A DNA stretch of 64,000 nt from Unio delphinus (GCA_029339505.1 JAQISU010001239.1:8440001-8504000); one strand, 5' to 3'; counted from the first letter of the stretch, positions 19,486 through 31,469 are shown. Numbers and translations are program-made. The notes: a model not told the origin generated them from the letters alone.

Positions 19486-20419
19486 GACCTTGCGGCGGCA
19501 ATTGAGTATCGTCAGGTATCACTTGTAGTTGTTTGCGTGTAAAACCCCGCTGAGTGGCAGTTGAATCCAATTTATAGATTGGAGGTCTACCAGTTGATCG
19601 TGTTATAGTAGATATGCTATGCGTAGTGACACTCCAAATAGGATCAGTAGCCCTTTTTTTACCACCTTCGAGTTCTCCTGGTTCATATAAATATCTCACA
19701 GTGACATTGCTGAGAATTGGCTGAGAAACACTATCCCGCTGTGGTTGTGGTATATACTTTTTTTTTATTGCGTTGTTAGGTTTCATAATGATTGCTCTGG
19801 TAATCTCGTTATTTAGCGCTGCAACTACCCCTGGTAACCTTTTGACCCATTCACGGGATCGCTTTTCTTGGATGAATTCTTTTGCGTATTGATATTCAAA
19901 TAACCGCTCAGCAAGAGTCCGATTAAATCGTTCTAAAATTGCCTGATCGCGATGTAGTGCAGTATGCCCCCGTCTAATGGTGACATTGTGATGTTTCATT
20001 GTAGATGCAACCACACCCTGAAATTCCTTGCCAGGATCAACTTGTAACAGATTTGGCCAGCGTAGCGGGCCTCGTCGATAAATCCTTTCAAATGCAGAAG
20101 CAACTTCAGGTGATGATTTTGTTTTTAGTGGTTCTGCTTGTTTGTATCGACTCGCAACATCAACTACGGTTAGCGCGTATTTGTAACCGTTGTCAAGTGG
20201 TAAAAACAATAAATCAGCTTGATGAACTTCATTGGGTCCGGTAACATCAAAATGCGAGAAATTGATTTGTTTAGGACGCGGTAGATAAATTTGTCATATA
20301 GCCTGTTTGGATAACCAATTAGCCGCAGTGGCCTTTTTCACTTTTGAGGCGTTGGCGAGTTTATTGATTGCAGCGTTACCCCTCCAGTATCCTTTTGGAG
20401 AATAATAAATAGATTCCAT
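19478..20419 (-). pseudogene. Retroviral-type (rve) integrase of the Polinton
   Basis: This is the DDE integrase that inserts the element. One frame of 313 codons runs from ATG 20419 with one in-frame TGA (20296-20294). The N-terminal part holds basic, helical text. The catalytic core has Asp in HQADLLFL, Asp in LQVDPGKEF and Glu in QAILERFNRTL, with proper order and a spacing typical of Polinton integrases. The C-terminal part contains Tyr/Arg-rich text ending near PPQGLN. No chromodomain is recognisable. It starts five bases after the PLA2 stop, so the two genes are probably co-transcribed. Except for the TGA the core would be intact. Confidence 0.88.
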
Positions 20420-20423
20420 ATTA

Positions 20424-20948
20424 TTAATTACCAGCGCCCATCATCAATTTGCCTTTCATAGCTGATTTTACCAACCACGAAGCCAATTTTTCTTTGAAAG
20501 ATTTATCAGGAATAGCATTTAACGCATGAATTAATTTCACATCCGCGAGATGCCTGTGTTGCAAATTGCTGCTTTTATATGCAACATCATGAGCATGACA
20601 CGCCTTATCAATGGCGTTTATCGGTTCTTCACCACGTTGAGGTTGATTTTGATCATCAAGTCTGATATCTAATCGTGTTTCGGGGCCACAGTTGCTATAT
20701 CCTGGAAGGTGCTTTTCTCCTGGATACTTTGCCCACGGCGTTCCAGGGAGTTTTACTAACTTGGCTGCGATATCACCTCCTCGTTTTTCTTAAAAACATC
20801 TCCGGATTTCATAGAAACAAATCTAAATTTTTTTTATACCACATGTTGCACATCTACCAGTAAGTGCAGATCTGTTATTGCTAGTTGTAATCGTCGTCAC
20901 ATCATTTGTGCTAGTACTCGTTTTACACTTCACACAATATAGATCCAT
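20424..20948 (-). pseudogene. Zinc ribbon-phospholipase A2 fusion, two stops
   Basis: One frame of 174 codons runs from ATG 20948 to TAA 20426-20424, broken by TAG (20825-20823) and TAA (20792-20790). Residues 5-37 hold a zinc ribbon (CVKC ... CATC). The C-terminal part is a parvovirus/Polinton-type PLA2: a Ca-binding loop-like GYSNCGPET, then ACHAHDVAY with the catalytic His-Asp pair, then HLADVKLI. PLA2 in such elements is thought to open endosomal membranes during entry. The short gene before the first stop could also stand alone as a 41-residue zinc ribbon. It sits divergently, six bases from the ATPase start, and just upstream of the integrase. Confidence 0.75.
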
Positions 20949-20953
20949 AATTT

Positions 20954-21625
20954 ATGTATAGAGATATGAATATAATTGATTTTGCAGCGACTAAAACACG
21001 AGAACCAGTTAAGCATCATGCAGCGCTACCAAACTCTATCCGCGCAATTATAATCAGGCCATCTGGATCCGGCAAGACGCAATTGCTGCTCAATTTAATA
21101 ATGAGATGGATGAAGTGGGATAAGTTGTATTTAGTTGCTCCTAGCGTAGATGATCAACGATGCTATGAAGTGTTAAAGGATTTTAACGAGAATGCATCAG
21201 AAATTAAAGGTGAGAACGTCATTGATTTTATAACTGATATGGACGAGGCACCATCCGTGGATGACCTTGATGGTAGCATTAATAATTTAGTCGTATACGA
21301 CGATGTGATGTTAGACAATCAAGAAAACCCAGCTAGAATATTTTCCCGAGGCAGGCATAAAAACACCGACGAGATATGTGTCAATCAACGCTACACTCAG
21401 ATTCCAAAAGTGATCAGAGATAACTGTAATATTCTTGCTGTATTCAACGGCTTTGATACACATACGCTACGAAATATTTGGCAGACATGGTGCTCTGATA
21501 TGGACTTCAATCAATTTCGAAATTTCTTTAGTCATGCTCAGTCGACCCCACACGGATTTATAACAATAAATTTACATGATCCTAGAACACGATATCGTGT
21601 CGGACTTGATCAAATATTCGGTTGA
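20954..21625 (+). CDS. FtsK/A32-type DNA-packaging ATPase
   Basis: This intact 223-codon gene is the only unbroken enzyme besides the protease. Walker A is RPSGSGKTQLLL, where the usual leading Gly is Arg (GPSGSGKT is expected). Walker B is NLVVYDDVML. A sensor-like segment RYTQIPKVIRDNCN follows. Together they identify the A32/FtsK-HerA-like packaging ATPase that pumps the genome into the capsid. Length is normal for Polintons. Its last ~10 codons lie within the right inverted repeat, so the left repeat carries a copy of them. The start is at ATG 20954; a second ATG nine bases later is possible. The Arg substitution may reduce activity, or may be tolerated. Confidence 0.88.
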   Translation: MYRDMNIIDFAATKTREPVKHHAALPNSIRAIIIRPSGSGKTQLLLNLIMRWMKWDKLYLVAPSVDDQRCYEVLKDFNENASEIKGENVIDFITDMDEAPSVDDLDGSINNLVVYDDVMLDNQENPARIFSRGRHKNTDEICVNQRYTQIPKVIRDNCNILAVFNGFDTHTLRNIWQTWCSDMDFNQFRNFFSHAQSTPHGFITINLHDPRTRYRVGLDQIFG

Positions 21626-21866
21626 AATAGTAAAAACCCTTGTGAAAAATCATTTATGATTTTTGTTAACCTGTAGCAGCAGAGGGGGCGATGACAACAT
21701 CGTTGCGACCCCGATGATTGAAAAATCGCTAAGTCACCGTTTACCAAATGGAGACTTATTTTTGTTTTGGTTAAAACATGAGATTCGTAGGAAGGCTCTA
21801 TTTTCCGTTTTGAGGATTCAATCAATTTTGTCGGAAAAAGTTGTAGGGTTCGCCTCCTCTGCTGCT
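21598..21866 (-). repeat. Right terminal inverted repeat of element 1
   Basis: Matches the reverse complement of 6075-6344 with about 20 differences over ~250 bp by eye. The outer end is CTGCTGCT, complementary to the left AGCAGCAG start. The inner part encodes the last codons of the packaging ATPase. Confidence 0.92.
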
Positions 21867-21871
21867 CAAAA
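21867..21871. repeat. Possible target-site duplication, right
   Basis: CAAAA follows the right inverted repeat and matches 6070-6074. It is weak on its own because it is short and A-rich. Confidence 0.45.
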
Positions 21872-22599
21872 CATTGGTCACCCTGGAGTTAAATCAAATA
21901 TTGTCTTAGTGTCCATTTGTTTATGCCACTAGACACGGATGGGTTACAAACTACTACATCGTGGATTCACAGTCGAGCCCGAGTAATCAAGAAGAGTAAA
22001 GACACCAGCTCCACCAATGATGACATTGACAAATTAAATAAACAAATTCTCTAAATGTTGGGGAAATACGTCAAAGCAAGATCGGACAGATTTTTTATAT
22101 ATGTACCCGACTCGAGGTATATATTTCTCGATATCAACCGTTTCGTGGTACTAATCACCAAAACCATTTCCGCCCAGGTCAGTGATAAACGTAAAGAATC
22201 TGGACTACCGTAGATCTGAATAAATACCTTTATCGGCGTTCTATCCTGATAGTAATAATCAGTATATGTCTCATAATACCAGTAACAACTGCCTAAACTC
22301 AAGTTTGGTGATATTAATATTGCCGTGCAAGTTACAAAAGCCACACTGAACAAATTTAACAAATTACCATGTATCTCTGTTACAGTGTACACTTGGGATG
22401 TAGACTTTTATCTGCTCCCATTATCCTCAAATGACATCATAGACGAGTCCAGTTTTAGTTGTTGCTGAGTGAAATATAAGCATCAGAATTGTTGTCGCTC
22501 TACGTTTTGATAAAGAATATTGCTCGGTTGCTCCACGTCACAGCAAGATACACGTAAAAGAACCATTCACGTAGACGTTGAATGCATGTCATTATGACG

Positions 22600-24480
22600 C
22601 AGCAACTGCTCACCAGCCATGACTTATACTATGGTGGAATCAGTGACAACCCACAGCTAATAATAATGCCAGAACCAGATAGAAACATTTTCAAATACAC
22701 CACCGTACAACGAAAGATGAAAGTGTCTTATGTAAACTATGCGAACTGAATATTTGAACATTCAGTAGAATGCTCTTGTTTCCAAGACGTCCAGCTATGC
22801 TTCCAATGTATTACAAGTCACTTAATGAATCACATTTGGGTCCTGTAATGTAGCAGTTAGGTGTGATGGACAAACAGTAACCAGTCCTTTATGGTGCTCA
22901 GAGCGCGAATGCTCTTATTACATTTTAGGTGTTTCTCAAATCGATCGAATATACCGCGAAATGAATTAAACAGAAGCTCTAATCACTAACATTGGTAATT
23001 ACAAAAGCACCATTTTTTTCCCGCGAGCATACATGATTATGACCCGCGATAACATTGGTGAGTTTTCTGAATCTGTGACATTTACTTCCACCGATGTTAA
23101 CGTCCGTGACCATTGGTAGGGGTTATTTACAAAGACCAAAAAAATCCCTATACTGCTGGATAACTTGGGTAGGTACCATGATCACTTGACAATGCAAGCA
23201 GTAACCATGTCATCAGGTTCACCGATATGTGTTATCTTGAACAATTCAATTACATTTAGGCAAAGCAAACAGATTCGTTAATCCTGAGTGCGGCCTTGAA
23301 ACAATCTAACAGCGTATAACTTTGTAATCACTTGCAAATATTGTTCAATTAGTGTTGACCTGTTAACGAGAAAAAGTATACATCCGTACGAGTACAAAAG
23401 CGAAGAGGACAGATGTTTCTAAAAATCAGTTGCGGCCAATCAAAGCGTTTTATTCATCGCTGTCACGCGGAGGTATCTCAGAAAAATAACACGAACACAC
23501 TAGCAATGCTTGGTCTTCATTTGAATGTGAAAACCCGAAACGACTATCAAAGTCTGTATTTGCGCACTAATGACATAATATTTGCTGTTGACTTGGATAA
23601 ATACCATGACAATGTCATGCACGTGTACAAGCTCGATTCGGTGCATTACTTCTTGTCAGGGGATATTGGTTGGGATTTTCTACTGTCCCAAACTAACATT
23701 GACCTAGAATCATATTTCAAGCCTTGTTATGGATTTCATTGGATTGAACCTGCGAATGTACAAAAACACATGCATGATCAAAACATTAACAGTGACCACG
23801 AAAATGCCTTTTGCAATTGACCTTGAATATATATCCCAAATATATACACGATACAAACATACATTATCTGCTACCATTATATGTGTTTTCAGTCCCTGTT
23901 ACTTGGTTTTACACATATCAGTGCGCGATTGTTAATGAATCTGGACGTAACAACACTGAGCGTGAGCTGTGAAACCAATGAATGTTGGATCTTCCGTGCT
24001 GGACTTATCAAAGCTGCTGACATACAATTTCTGCTATGACAAGATCAGACAGTTTAACCGGTATACCGACACTGACTCGTTGCTGATGCGACACGTTTGG
24101 TAAATGAATTTAATATCAGCTAGTATCCTAAAAAAACACTCGTTATGTAGCAACGCCAATGAAAAGGTTGTTCCAAAGTTCAATGACAAATGCTCTGGTA
24201 AACCATTTGAGGATAATATGAGACTCCGATAAATTATGTACTCTAATTTAGCCGAACTGCAAAGCGATCTCATCTCCAAGAACATTAAAAAGGCTAAAGG
24301 TGTTTAACGGGCGATTGTGCAAAAGGATATAAACACAAATGTACGTGGAATTTCTTCGAGTCCGACGTGAATTTGTACAGAAGGCAAATGTGATACAGTA
24401 CCAGAAACATCGCATGAGTGTTTACCAATGTACTAAAGTGAGTTTAATATCAAGCGTTATCAACACGTACGCGTTTTGCC
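22600..24480 (+). pseudogene. Protein-primed family B DNA polymerase, decayed
   Basis: Scattered in all three + frames are the landmarks of Polinton polymerase B. A RYHDHLTMQA segment (exonuclease Asp block) is near 23171 and PYEYKSEED near 23385. A clean 135-codon stretch (23413-23820) contains the exonuclease-proximal phrase TRNDYQSLYLRT. After it come pieces of the palm, YTDTDSLL at 24062-24085 (the catalytic Asp pair) and KKAKGV near 24285. The end is about 24480. Dozens of stops and indels are present. This enzyme would replicate the element from a terminal protein. Element 1 has no comparable gene. Confidence 0.8.
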
Positions 24481-27126
24481 ATCGTGCTGTTGTGAACCAG
24501 CTCAAGATGGATCGCAGATTACGTAATGCTCTAGTACATCAACACACCTTTTCGTGGAAGTTTCGTATGCGCTGAAACAACTTGTAAATAATATCTAAAA
24601 ACTGTCCTGCTAATAACATATGGTCCAACCTTTGACGATCCGAAAAGGTAACATGTTGGGGAAATCGTAAACGCGTTAACAGACAATACCGGGTCAGTAG
24701 CACAAAGGTTTCCACCTAACTCAGCAGCTGTATACGGAACAAAGTTGTTTCCAAGTGGTTGCAACAGTACATACTTTGAAATCATCTTCCGAGCAACAGA
24801 TACATTTGTTGTAGAATTGCATGTTCTGGTTGTAATCCCTTCATACATGTGACTTCATGGTTCAATTCTGAAATACGTACTACACGTACCTTAGGCGAAC
24901 TATTTTCAAACAATCCCATGAGGATCTTTTACGCACTTGCTACCCATTTCAAGCGGCTTCAGCTCTCGAATTCCCACGTTGGACTGGATGATATTTTAGA
25001 TAATTTCCGGCCTTGTTTGTCCAATTTAGCAATATAATTTACTTTCAATTAGTGTTTTTTGCTGAGTGTATTTTGTCAATCACTCAGCGCGATCATTCCT
25101 CCATTAACGATTCATTGGTCTCCAACACCTGGACAAAAAATCTCATTCAAGTCATGATAAAGATCCACGTCGGTGCGCGTTTGAGGCCGCTAGCGGAATT
25201 GTCAGACACAAACTGGACTTCCTCACCACACATCAAACACAAATGTTCGAAATCGCTGTTAGTCCAATATATGTCTGAATTCCAATTAGATTCACACTAC
25301 CTATTTTTGCGACATCATACACAGTATGGTATATTTATAGTACTGTATCCTCAAGATAAAAGCAAAGACGCAGATATTTTCACCGTTATGGTTATTCCAA
25401 ATAGGCAACACCTAACTAAATCGTCCAAGCTTGGTGAAGGAACCATATATCCACACCTTGTTGGTGCACATATTCTCGGATCTGCTGGACAATACTGAAT
25501 ATTGTTTTACGATGGATGAAGGATCGGTTGTACGTGTATGTGCCATCAGCTGATTAGCAGCCGTGTGCTGTTTTCAAAACTTTAAAAAAATGTTTTGATA
25601 AACGATAGTCGAATAGCGGTAAAAACGACACTGTTGGCATCATTTCCACCATCGATGAAGCACCCTCCATTGACGAAGATGTCATTCTTGAAAACATAGT
25701 CAATCACAAAGTCAACACAACAATATTTATTGGACTAAACGATACGCACATGCGCCTGAAGTTATCTGTAGCGCGTTGAGGGGTTGAGGAGTTGGATTTT
25801 TAGCGGATCACAAAAGATTCTAATCTATTTCGTAACATAGCTAAACACATAACGGATATCGAACTAGCTACCGACGCAACTGGAAAGACGATCACGCGTG
25901 TACTACATGTTAGCAATGGTAGACGTTAATTTGGTCATGACGAGGAAGTTAGGGACTTAATTACCAAGGTGCCAGACGTGCCGCCTGAGTACATATCAGA
26001 GATGCAAACACCGGTTCAATGTTTTAGAGAAGCAGCACGTGATGCAAACTTAAAAAATCCTGTTTATATTTATCGTAACAGATCTGGTAATTCGAAATAT
26101 TACATAATAAAATTATCAACAAAGATATGTGATAAAGACAAAATTAAAGAATGGCTTAGACTTATATTCTGGGAGTTTAATTGACAGACACAATGTACCG
26201 GCGATCTGTGGATACATTTTGCAGACACGATTAATGCATTTAGGAGCGGAGAGATTAAAGAAGGGGAACATAATGGGGAGATTTTATGCAAAGCTGGTAG
26301 CATCTGAACCTCACCAACATCAAGTTCCTAGAGACGCCAACTTTGACAACGAATATGTGATAATTGAACTGAAACAACGCCTGCAAGTGATAAAACGGCA
26401 AAAGCCTGTATTACCAAAAGAACAAGTACAAATGTGGATAGTACAACAACCTAGACCCAAACTTTACACAGATGAGTAATACAGACAGCGGATTGGCTAA
26501 CAAAACGGTGGTATCAGCAACAGCACAGACGTGCTTCACATGCGCCTCCACCAATACAAACGATAAAGGGCTACGATTTATCTGAGCTTGCATCAAAGCG
26601 AAAACACAAGCGTATAACACTTCTTTGAAGACGTACCAGCAAACGTTGCATAGAAAATACAACCAAACAAACACCATCCCGAGAACTTAAGTGAGGTTTT
26701 TAAACAAAAAGCCAAAACGAAAAAGAATGTTTTGGTTGACTGTGTGAATCTAATGACCCTGCAGAGCGATTTAAAACGCTCGCTAAGGCAGTCCATGCGG
26801 ATAACAACGAGAGCAACGTCACCAATGTAGCCACATCAATTTCTAAGCGATTGTTCACCGACGATCTCATTGATAGACACATTTATCGTGCGGTGATGCA
26901 TGCATTTGGTTTAGATATCTATGATGTATACAACACCGATTAGTAACGAAACCATACTTTAGTGTGACTTTTTCTGCATATGTTGCCGCTTGTGGATTGC
27001 GTACAGTTGATATCACACCTGTGTAGTTGTAAATTTGATACATTTTGACTACTAACTGATCACAAACGTTTTGTGGTCTGCCCGCAAACACTACATTTTC
27101 ACAAAATTGGAGAGCATCTTGGGATA
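24481..27126 (+). other. Decayed coding-like stretch of element 2, no family recognised
   Basis: Frames of 60-160 codons occur (25013-25498, 25969-26184, 26129-26479), with plausible protein composition but no motif I can name. A segment near 25650 (TIDEAPSIDED) faintly resembles the middle of the element 1 packaging ATPase, but no Walker motifs were found, so I do not assign it. Polinton genes such as the ATPase, integrase and coiled-coil protein could be hidden here. Confidence 0.35.
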
Positions 27127-27625
27127 TGGTAGAACTTCAAACAGGGTCGTACGACATTACCGCAAATAAAGATGAGATCCTACGAAAGGTTTTGGTGCTG
27201 AGTGGTAGAGACTTAAATTTATATACGTGATAACGAGCTCATTATCTCCATAATATTTAGCTAATATTGTTTAGTCGTTGTCGAGAACAGTTTCTTGTTG
27301 GCCAAACGATATTGCATAAAATGAACAATATTTGCATTTAGGAACTAAATGAACTGGATCTCATATCATACCAGATATAGGAGGATTATGTCAACAACAC
27401 AGGTCAATTTGCATGTGATGCTGTAAGTGGTAGTTATCAAAGCAGTCTTTAAACGACAGGGCTGATCTCTGAAGGGTACATATTTTCTGGGTTCAAACCA
27501 ACCGTGGAACCAGTAATCTCATATTACATAAGCTTTTAGCACCTGTGTATGTTCCATATAACAATAATCTATTGACGCATATTCATTTTTACCTTGTGGA
27601 TACAGAAGGGCACGCTGATTAAACG
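27127..27625 (+). pseudogene. Fibre-like structural protein remnant (element 2)
   Basis: The stretch opens with LQTGSYDITANKDEILRKV, which corresponds to the LPAGSYQIEQ block of the element 1 fibre-like protein. Later come CDAVSGSYQSSL, EGYIFSGFKPTVEP and, after a shift, YVPYNNNLLTHIHF, which match the C-terminal third of that protein in order and spacing. Several stops and shifts separate them. The middle part is largely lost. It lies upstream of the pVI-like and capsid remnants. Confidence 0.65.
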
Positions 27626-27734
27626 CGATATGAAAATGTGACATCACATTTGTACATTATATTTCTAACTACCATTTAAATATAATATTGACTATCGTGC
27701 GTGGACGAGATCAACTTTATTAACGCAGGAAAAC

Positions 27735-27900
27735 CCGTTTAAGCGACCAACTATGGAACTGTGCTTGGCGATGCTGTTTGTGGATTGTTCCCTGGCGCAT
27801 CAAACGTTCCAATGGGGGGCTCCGACATCGCCAGATACAGCATCCTCCAAACAAGATTTAAATGTGAGTCGTTAATAGCATCACATTTGTTCATGTGAAT
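27735..27900 (+). pseudogene. pVI-like remnant (element 2)
   Basis: A short frame with NYGTVLGDAVCGLFPG directly before the capsid remnant parallels the GYGLGSTIAGLF start of the element 1 pVI-like protein. The rest is too worn to follow. Position supports the call more than sequence. Confidence 0.4.
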
Positions 27901-28079
27901 CAGATGAAATAAACGGGATTGCGACGGTTCAATCACTTCGAGATTGACTATGGCAGTAGTTGTGCTAGCACTATCAAAAGCAATTAGGCTACTATCAACC
28001 CAAACCTATGTCGCCTGTGGTTAGTTCAAACATTTTGGAATCCGCATAACAACGATTGACAGATTCAGTATTTTTGCAA

Positions 28080-29270
28080 ACCTCGCAATGGAGAGTGAAT
28101 TACAAATGAGGACGAGAGTGGTATTTTTTAAAATCATTAATATACAAGTGAAAACTAATGTCTCACCATGCCGCAATTCAAATATATTTCTGATCTTTTA
28201 TTTGACGTGGGTTAAGCTGTTTTATTTGATCAACGTAAAAATGATTGTTGGTATTATTCATACCCGACTAAGGACGACGATCAATTTAAATTATAAGTGC
28301 CCAACACGTCTAGGTTTTACTTCCATATGAGGCTTTCTTGGATGTTGATGGAGAACTGCTACAGGGTGATGCCTATTATTATGGGCATGCCCGAGTTGGA
28401 TTCATCCACAGTTGAATCATGGCGTAGTTCAAAACAGCACGTTATCCTATCGATTAAAAGGAAATTGAACCATTTCCTAACACCACTGACGTAGCCACAG
28501 CCATTCGTGGACTTAGGATATATAGCGATGATAATACGAGAACAGATGGTTAAATAATGATGTTTGTTAAAGATAAAGTTAATTAGGTACATTAAAACCT
28601 TTACTATTGGAAACGTTAGAAACGCTGTAAAAGATTCACACACGTAACTGTAATTAGAGCCAATGCTAATTTCAATATTGTATTTGAACCGCGTCGATTG
28701 CAGCTCGTTGGAAATTCTTTGAGGTTTTCATGAGCGATTCCTCTTTTTCATATCTTTGGTTTTTTTCAGAGATGTTCGCAAAAACAACGCCGAAGATGCA
28801 ATGTGGGATACAGGTGGTGTTGCTAGAAATGTTCAGTGTTCAATACTGACGTTGTGTATGCCTACGTTGTCTCCTTCACTGACTACAGAATCACGTTGTC
28901 CTCGTATATGTAGTCGGGAACCACACCTAGCAAATGCTAGTGTGGTGGACAATTTACATAGCAAATAATGTCTTTTGACATCAAAGCATGTGTTTTTGGC
29001 ATTTCAAATTGTACATTGAGACGAAACAAATTATATTTTAGACATTGAGAATAACTGATTTCTTTTTCTTTGATTAAACGGTCATTAGGAAACTTTTGAA
29101 GACATTCGTCTGGACTATGCATAAGGTACTTCTTATAGTGCACGTGCATATCACAATATGTGGTAGTACATGGACAAGCATCAAAACGTTGACACGAATC
29201 TGCAAAATTTTCCAACCGGATTTTCCTTCGCTGTAGCTGATTTCTTACTTTTCAATGGAACACTACAATA
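28080..29270 (+). pseudogene. Major capsid protein remnant (element 2)
   Basis: Blocks collinear with the element 1 capsid protein can be read across frames: EAFLDVDGELLQ near 28329, RIYSDDNTR near 28507, AIPLFHIFGFF near 28730, LCMPTLSPSLTTES near 28850, and a C-terminal piece with SARAYHNMW and DKHQNVDTN near 29150. Spacing is like the capsid gene of element 1. Many stops and indels make it non-coding. A 92-codon frame on the opposite strand (28937-29215) is a shadow of this remnant. Confidence 0.75.
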
Positions 29271-29929
29271 TATTTAGGCAATCTGTTATTGACATGTATC
29301 TTCTGTTATTGGAAGGTGCTGGTGACCAAATGATGGCAATCGATGCTCCTTTGGAACAATTATAATTAATCTGCTATATATTTATCAATAATGTCAGATC
29401 AAGAAGTGATTTTCGGCTTTTGTAAAAATCAGTTAGAATAAGTACAATACACGCAATCAAGCACAAATGTGGATTCACACTGAAACTCAAACACAGCTCG
29501 CACAGCTTAAAGCAGCTAAATATGATTATCTAAGTGGCAGAATATCCAAGTCAGAGGTAAGGTAACACATATGCAAAAGACCGGAGGAATATTTCCACTC
29601 CTTTCAGCGATTCAGCGTTATTGGCGGAAGCAACGCAGCCTATTGAAAAGCTACAGAACTGCATCTGGGATTGCACTGAGAAAAGGCAATTGGTGGTGAC
29701 ATCGAACGAAAATGCCTTCGATTACCGCGAACGAGTCGTCGAGTTCCCATTAAAGGTATTCAATTACTCGATCGGAGAAAATCTTGCCGTTATACAATCT
29801 TGTTTACTCGCGAGGGCAAAAGCAAAAATAAACAACATTTTCTTTGGATGTCTATGCGAACTAAACTTGCATCGATTGTACCACTCACACTTTTAAACCA
29901 GCATTGCCAACCTGGATTTAACAGCAGGA

Positions 29930-30200
29930 CCTGCACTCCCTGGGTGGCATACCTGGTGACACCTCAGTATCGTTATTATTTTGACTTGTATGGACTTGCA
30001 CCACCAGTTGAGTCTGTTAATTATTTAAAGATGGACTGTTGACCTGAAAGACAACAAATTATTTTTTCCGATTATGACATACCAAAATCGGTTTGATGGA
30101 CTCATATGCGGTAATTTTGCTGATGAAGTGTTGCGTGCACTGGAGCGTGCACCAGTCCTACAAACAGTCATTCACATTAACGAACATTTAATATTATACA
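29930..30200 (+). pseudogene. Adenain-type protease remnant (element 2)
   Basis: A short frame has PWVAYLVTPQYRYYFDLYG, aligned with the His and Asp blocks of the element 1 protease. The catalytic His is Pro here. After a shift, a GLICGNFADEVLRAL segment near 30100 holds the nucleophile Cys position. Order and spacing fit. It follows the capsid remnant as in element 1. Confidence 0.65.
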
Positions 30201-30204
30201 GACG

Positions 30205-31330
30205 TTAACACTGACATGATATGTATCTAAACCAATTACCCACTTTATACGTTCTGTCTGAGTTCACTAGTCATGTTATGTTTAGTGTTGATGCAGGTGC
30301 GCTTATTATTTTTGAAGATCAAACTGCAGACATCTAATGATGCCATTCAAATATATCATTATCATGTTAAAATGTACTATCACAAAGAACTTGGCTAAGA
30401 TTACTGAAAACCATATACAGTGGCGTGTCTGTCGCGATTATGATGTTCGTGAATGCTAGAACAAATGAACACGTGGATAATAAAAATCGTTAATGTGCCA
30501 CTACGACCTCCACGCGTAGAAGCGTCTTAAACGCAATTATAAGATTTTGATCAAAGACGGAGAAGAAACTAATGTAAACATCATTGTAAACGATCGAATT
30601 ATCTCTTCCTTTCTGGTGTAATGACTTTTATTAAACTTGACTGATTCATCAACATCCACTCTGAATTGAGCAAGGCGTGGCCAACATTATAATCGCAAGC
30701 TTGAATCTATTATCATGAGAACTAAACCCCAGTAGTCGCTAACTAAGGCTTGCGTGAATTAGAAGGGAAAACAAGCTACTCCGACATCATTAGAAATTGG
30801 CGGGAAACTTGTATTCTGGGAATTACAAGGAGCTTTCGTGCAGGAAGTTTTTAAGGAACAGAGGAACTGTAGGAAACAGAGAGAATTACCCCAGTGCAGT
30901 TGGTCCGAATCTTCGGGCAGACAAAGTCAAAGGAAGAACGGCGGTAGAGGGAATTTGATTACCAGTCCAGATAAAGATCATGCAGATGAGAAGGAACACA
31001 GGACAGGAGGGAAATCTATCACACTAAGTCATTTGGTCGAGTGAAAGAGCAGTGATAGGGTTTCAATTTGAATTTCTTTGAGATATGACTGTTATTGGAT
31101 TATATTAAATTGTTATTATTTGAATTTCACATTTTGTTGTATTCATTAATTTAACTGTCAGGCACCGTTGACCGGAGGCTCAGAGCTTTGCATCTCTCTA
31201 TCACTACTTCATTGTCGGACAAAAACTAGCCAGGGTGGGTCTTCTGTAATTTAATTAATACTGGGAGCACCCCACCCCAACCTAATAAAAAGGGACACCT
31301 CGTCACTAACTGATAACAATTTTGTTTCAC
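30205..31330. other. No gene recognised
   Basis: This belongs to the decayed element 2 region by position. Short frames only, none with recognisable features. Near 31270-31310 an AATAAAAAGG-like and A-rich stretch precedes the small frame at 31341. Confidence 0.4.
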
Positions 31331-31340
31331 TTCTCGAAAA

Positions 31341-31469
31341 ATGGATAATAGCTTGATTGGTTCGGTTTTATCTGAAAAAGGAACTAGACCACCAGAACGA
31401 ACACTCGCCGAAGATCTGAATATTCCTGTTGAGGTATTGTATCATTTTATGACAACTTTACCCGTATAA
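31341..31469 (+). CDS. Short open frame (42 aa), unrecognised
   Basis: ATG at 31341, stop at 31467-31469. It begins MDNSLIGSVLSEKG and includes a charged, helix-like segment. It may be the worn start of an element 2 gene upstream of the membrane-protein remnant. No family is recognised, and at this length chance is possible. Confidence 0.25.
   Translation: MDNSLIGSVLSEKGTRPPERTLAEDLNIPVEVLYHFMTTLPV

Larger units (their letters stand above)
6075..21866. mobile_element. Element 1: near-complete Polinton/Maverick, ~15.8 kb
   Basis: This is a self-contained virus-like DNA transposon bounded by ~270-bp inverted repeats starting AGCAGCAG. Between them lie a rve-type integrase, packaging ATPase, adenain-type protease, major capsid protein, pVI/pX-like proteins, PLA2 protein, membrane protein and fibre-like protein. 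That set defines Polintons, and the length fits the 15-20 kb norm. Genes from 6.4 to 14.3 kb are all on the - strand and tightly packed. The replication block (17.1-19.5 kb) is on +, with integrase and PLA2 on - and the ATPase on + at the right end. Frameshifts and stops hit most genes, and the two inverted repeats differ at roughly 20 positions by eye, so the element has been immobile for some time. A standard protein-primed polymerase B was not found. Confidence 0.93.

Noticed and set aside
25640..25720. Packaging ATPase of element 2
   Set aside because: Only a short TIDEAPSIDED-like similarity; no Walker A or B was found around it.
28937..29215. 92-codon - strand frame with several Cys and His
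   Set aside because: The + strand carries capsid C-terminal blocks collinear with element 1, so the frame is a shadow.
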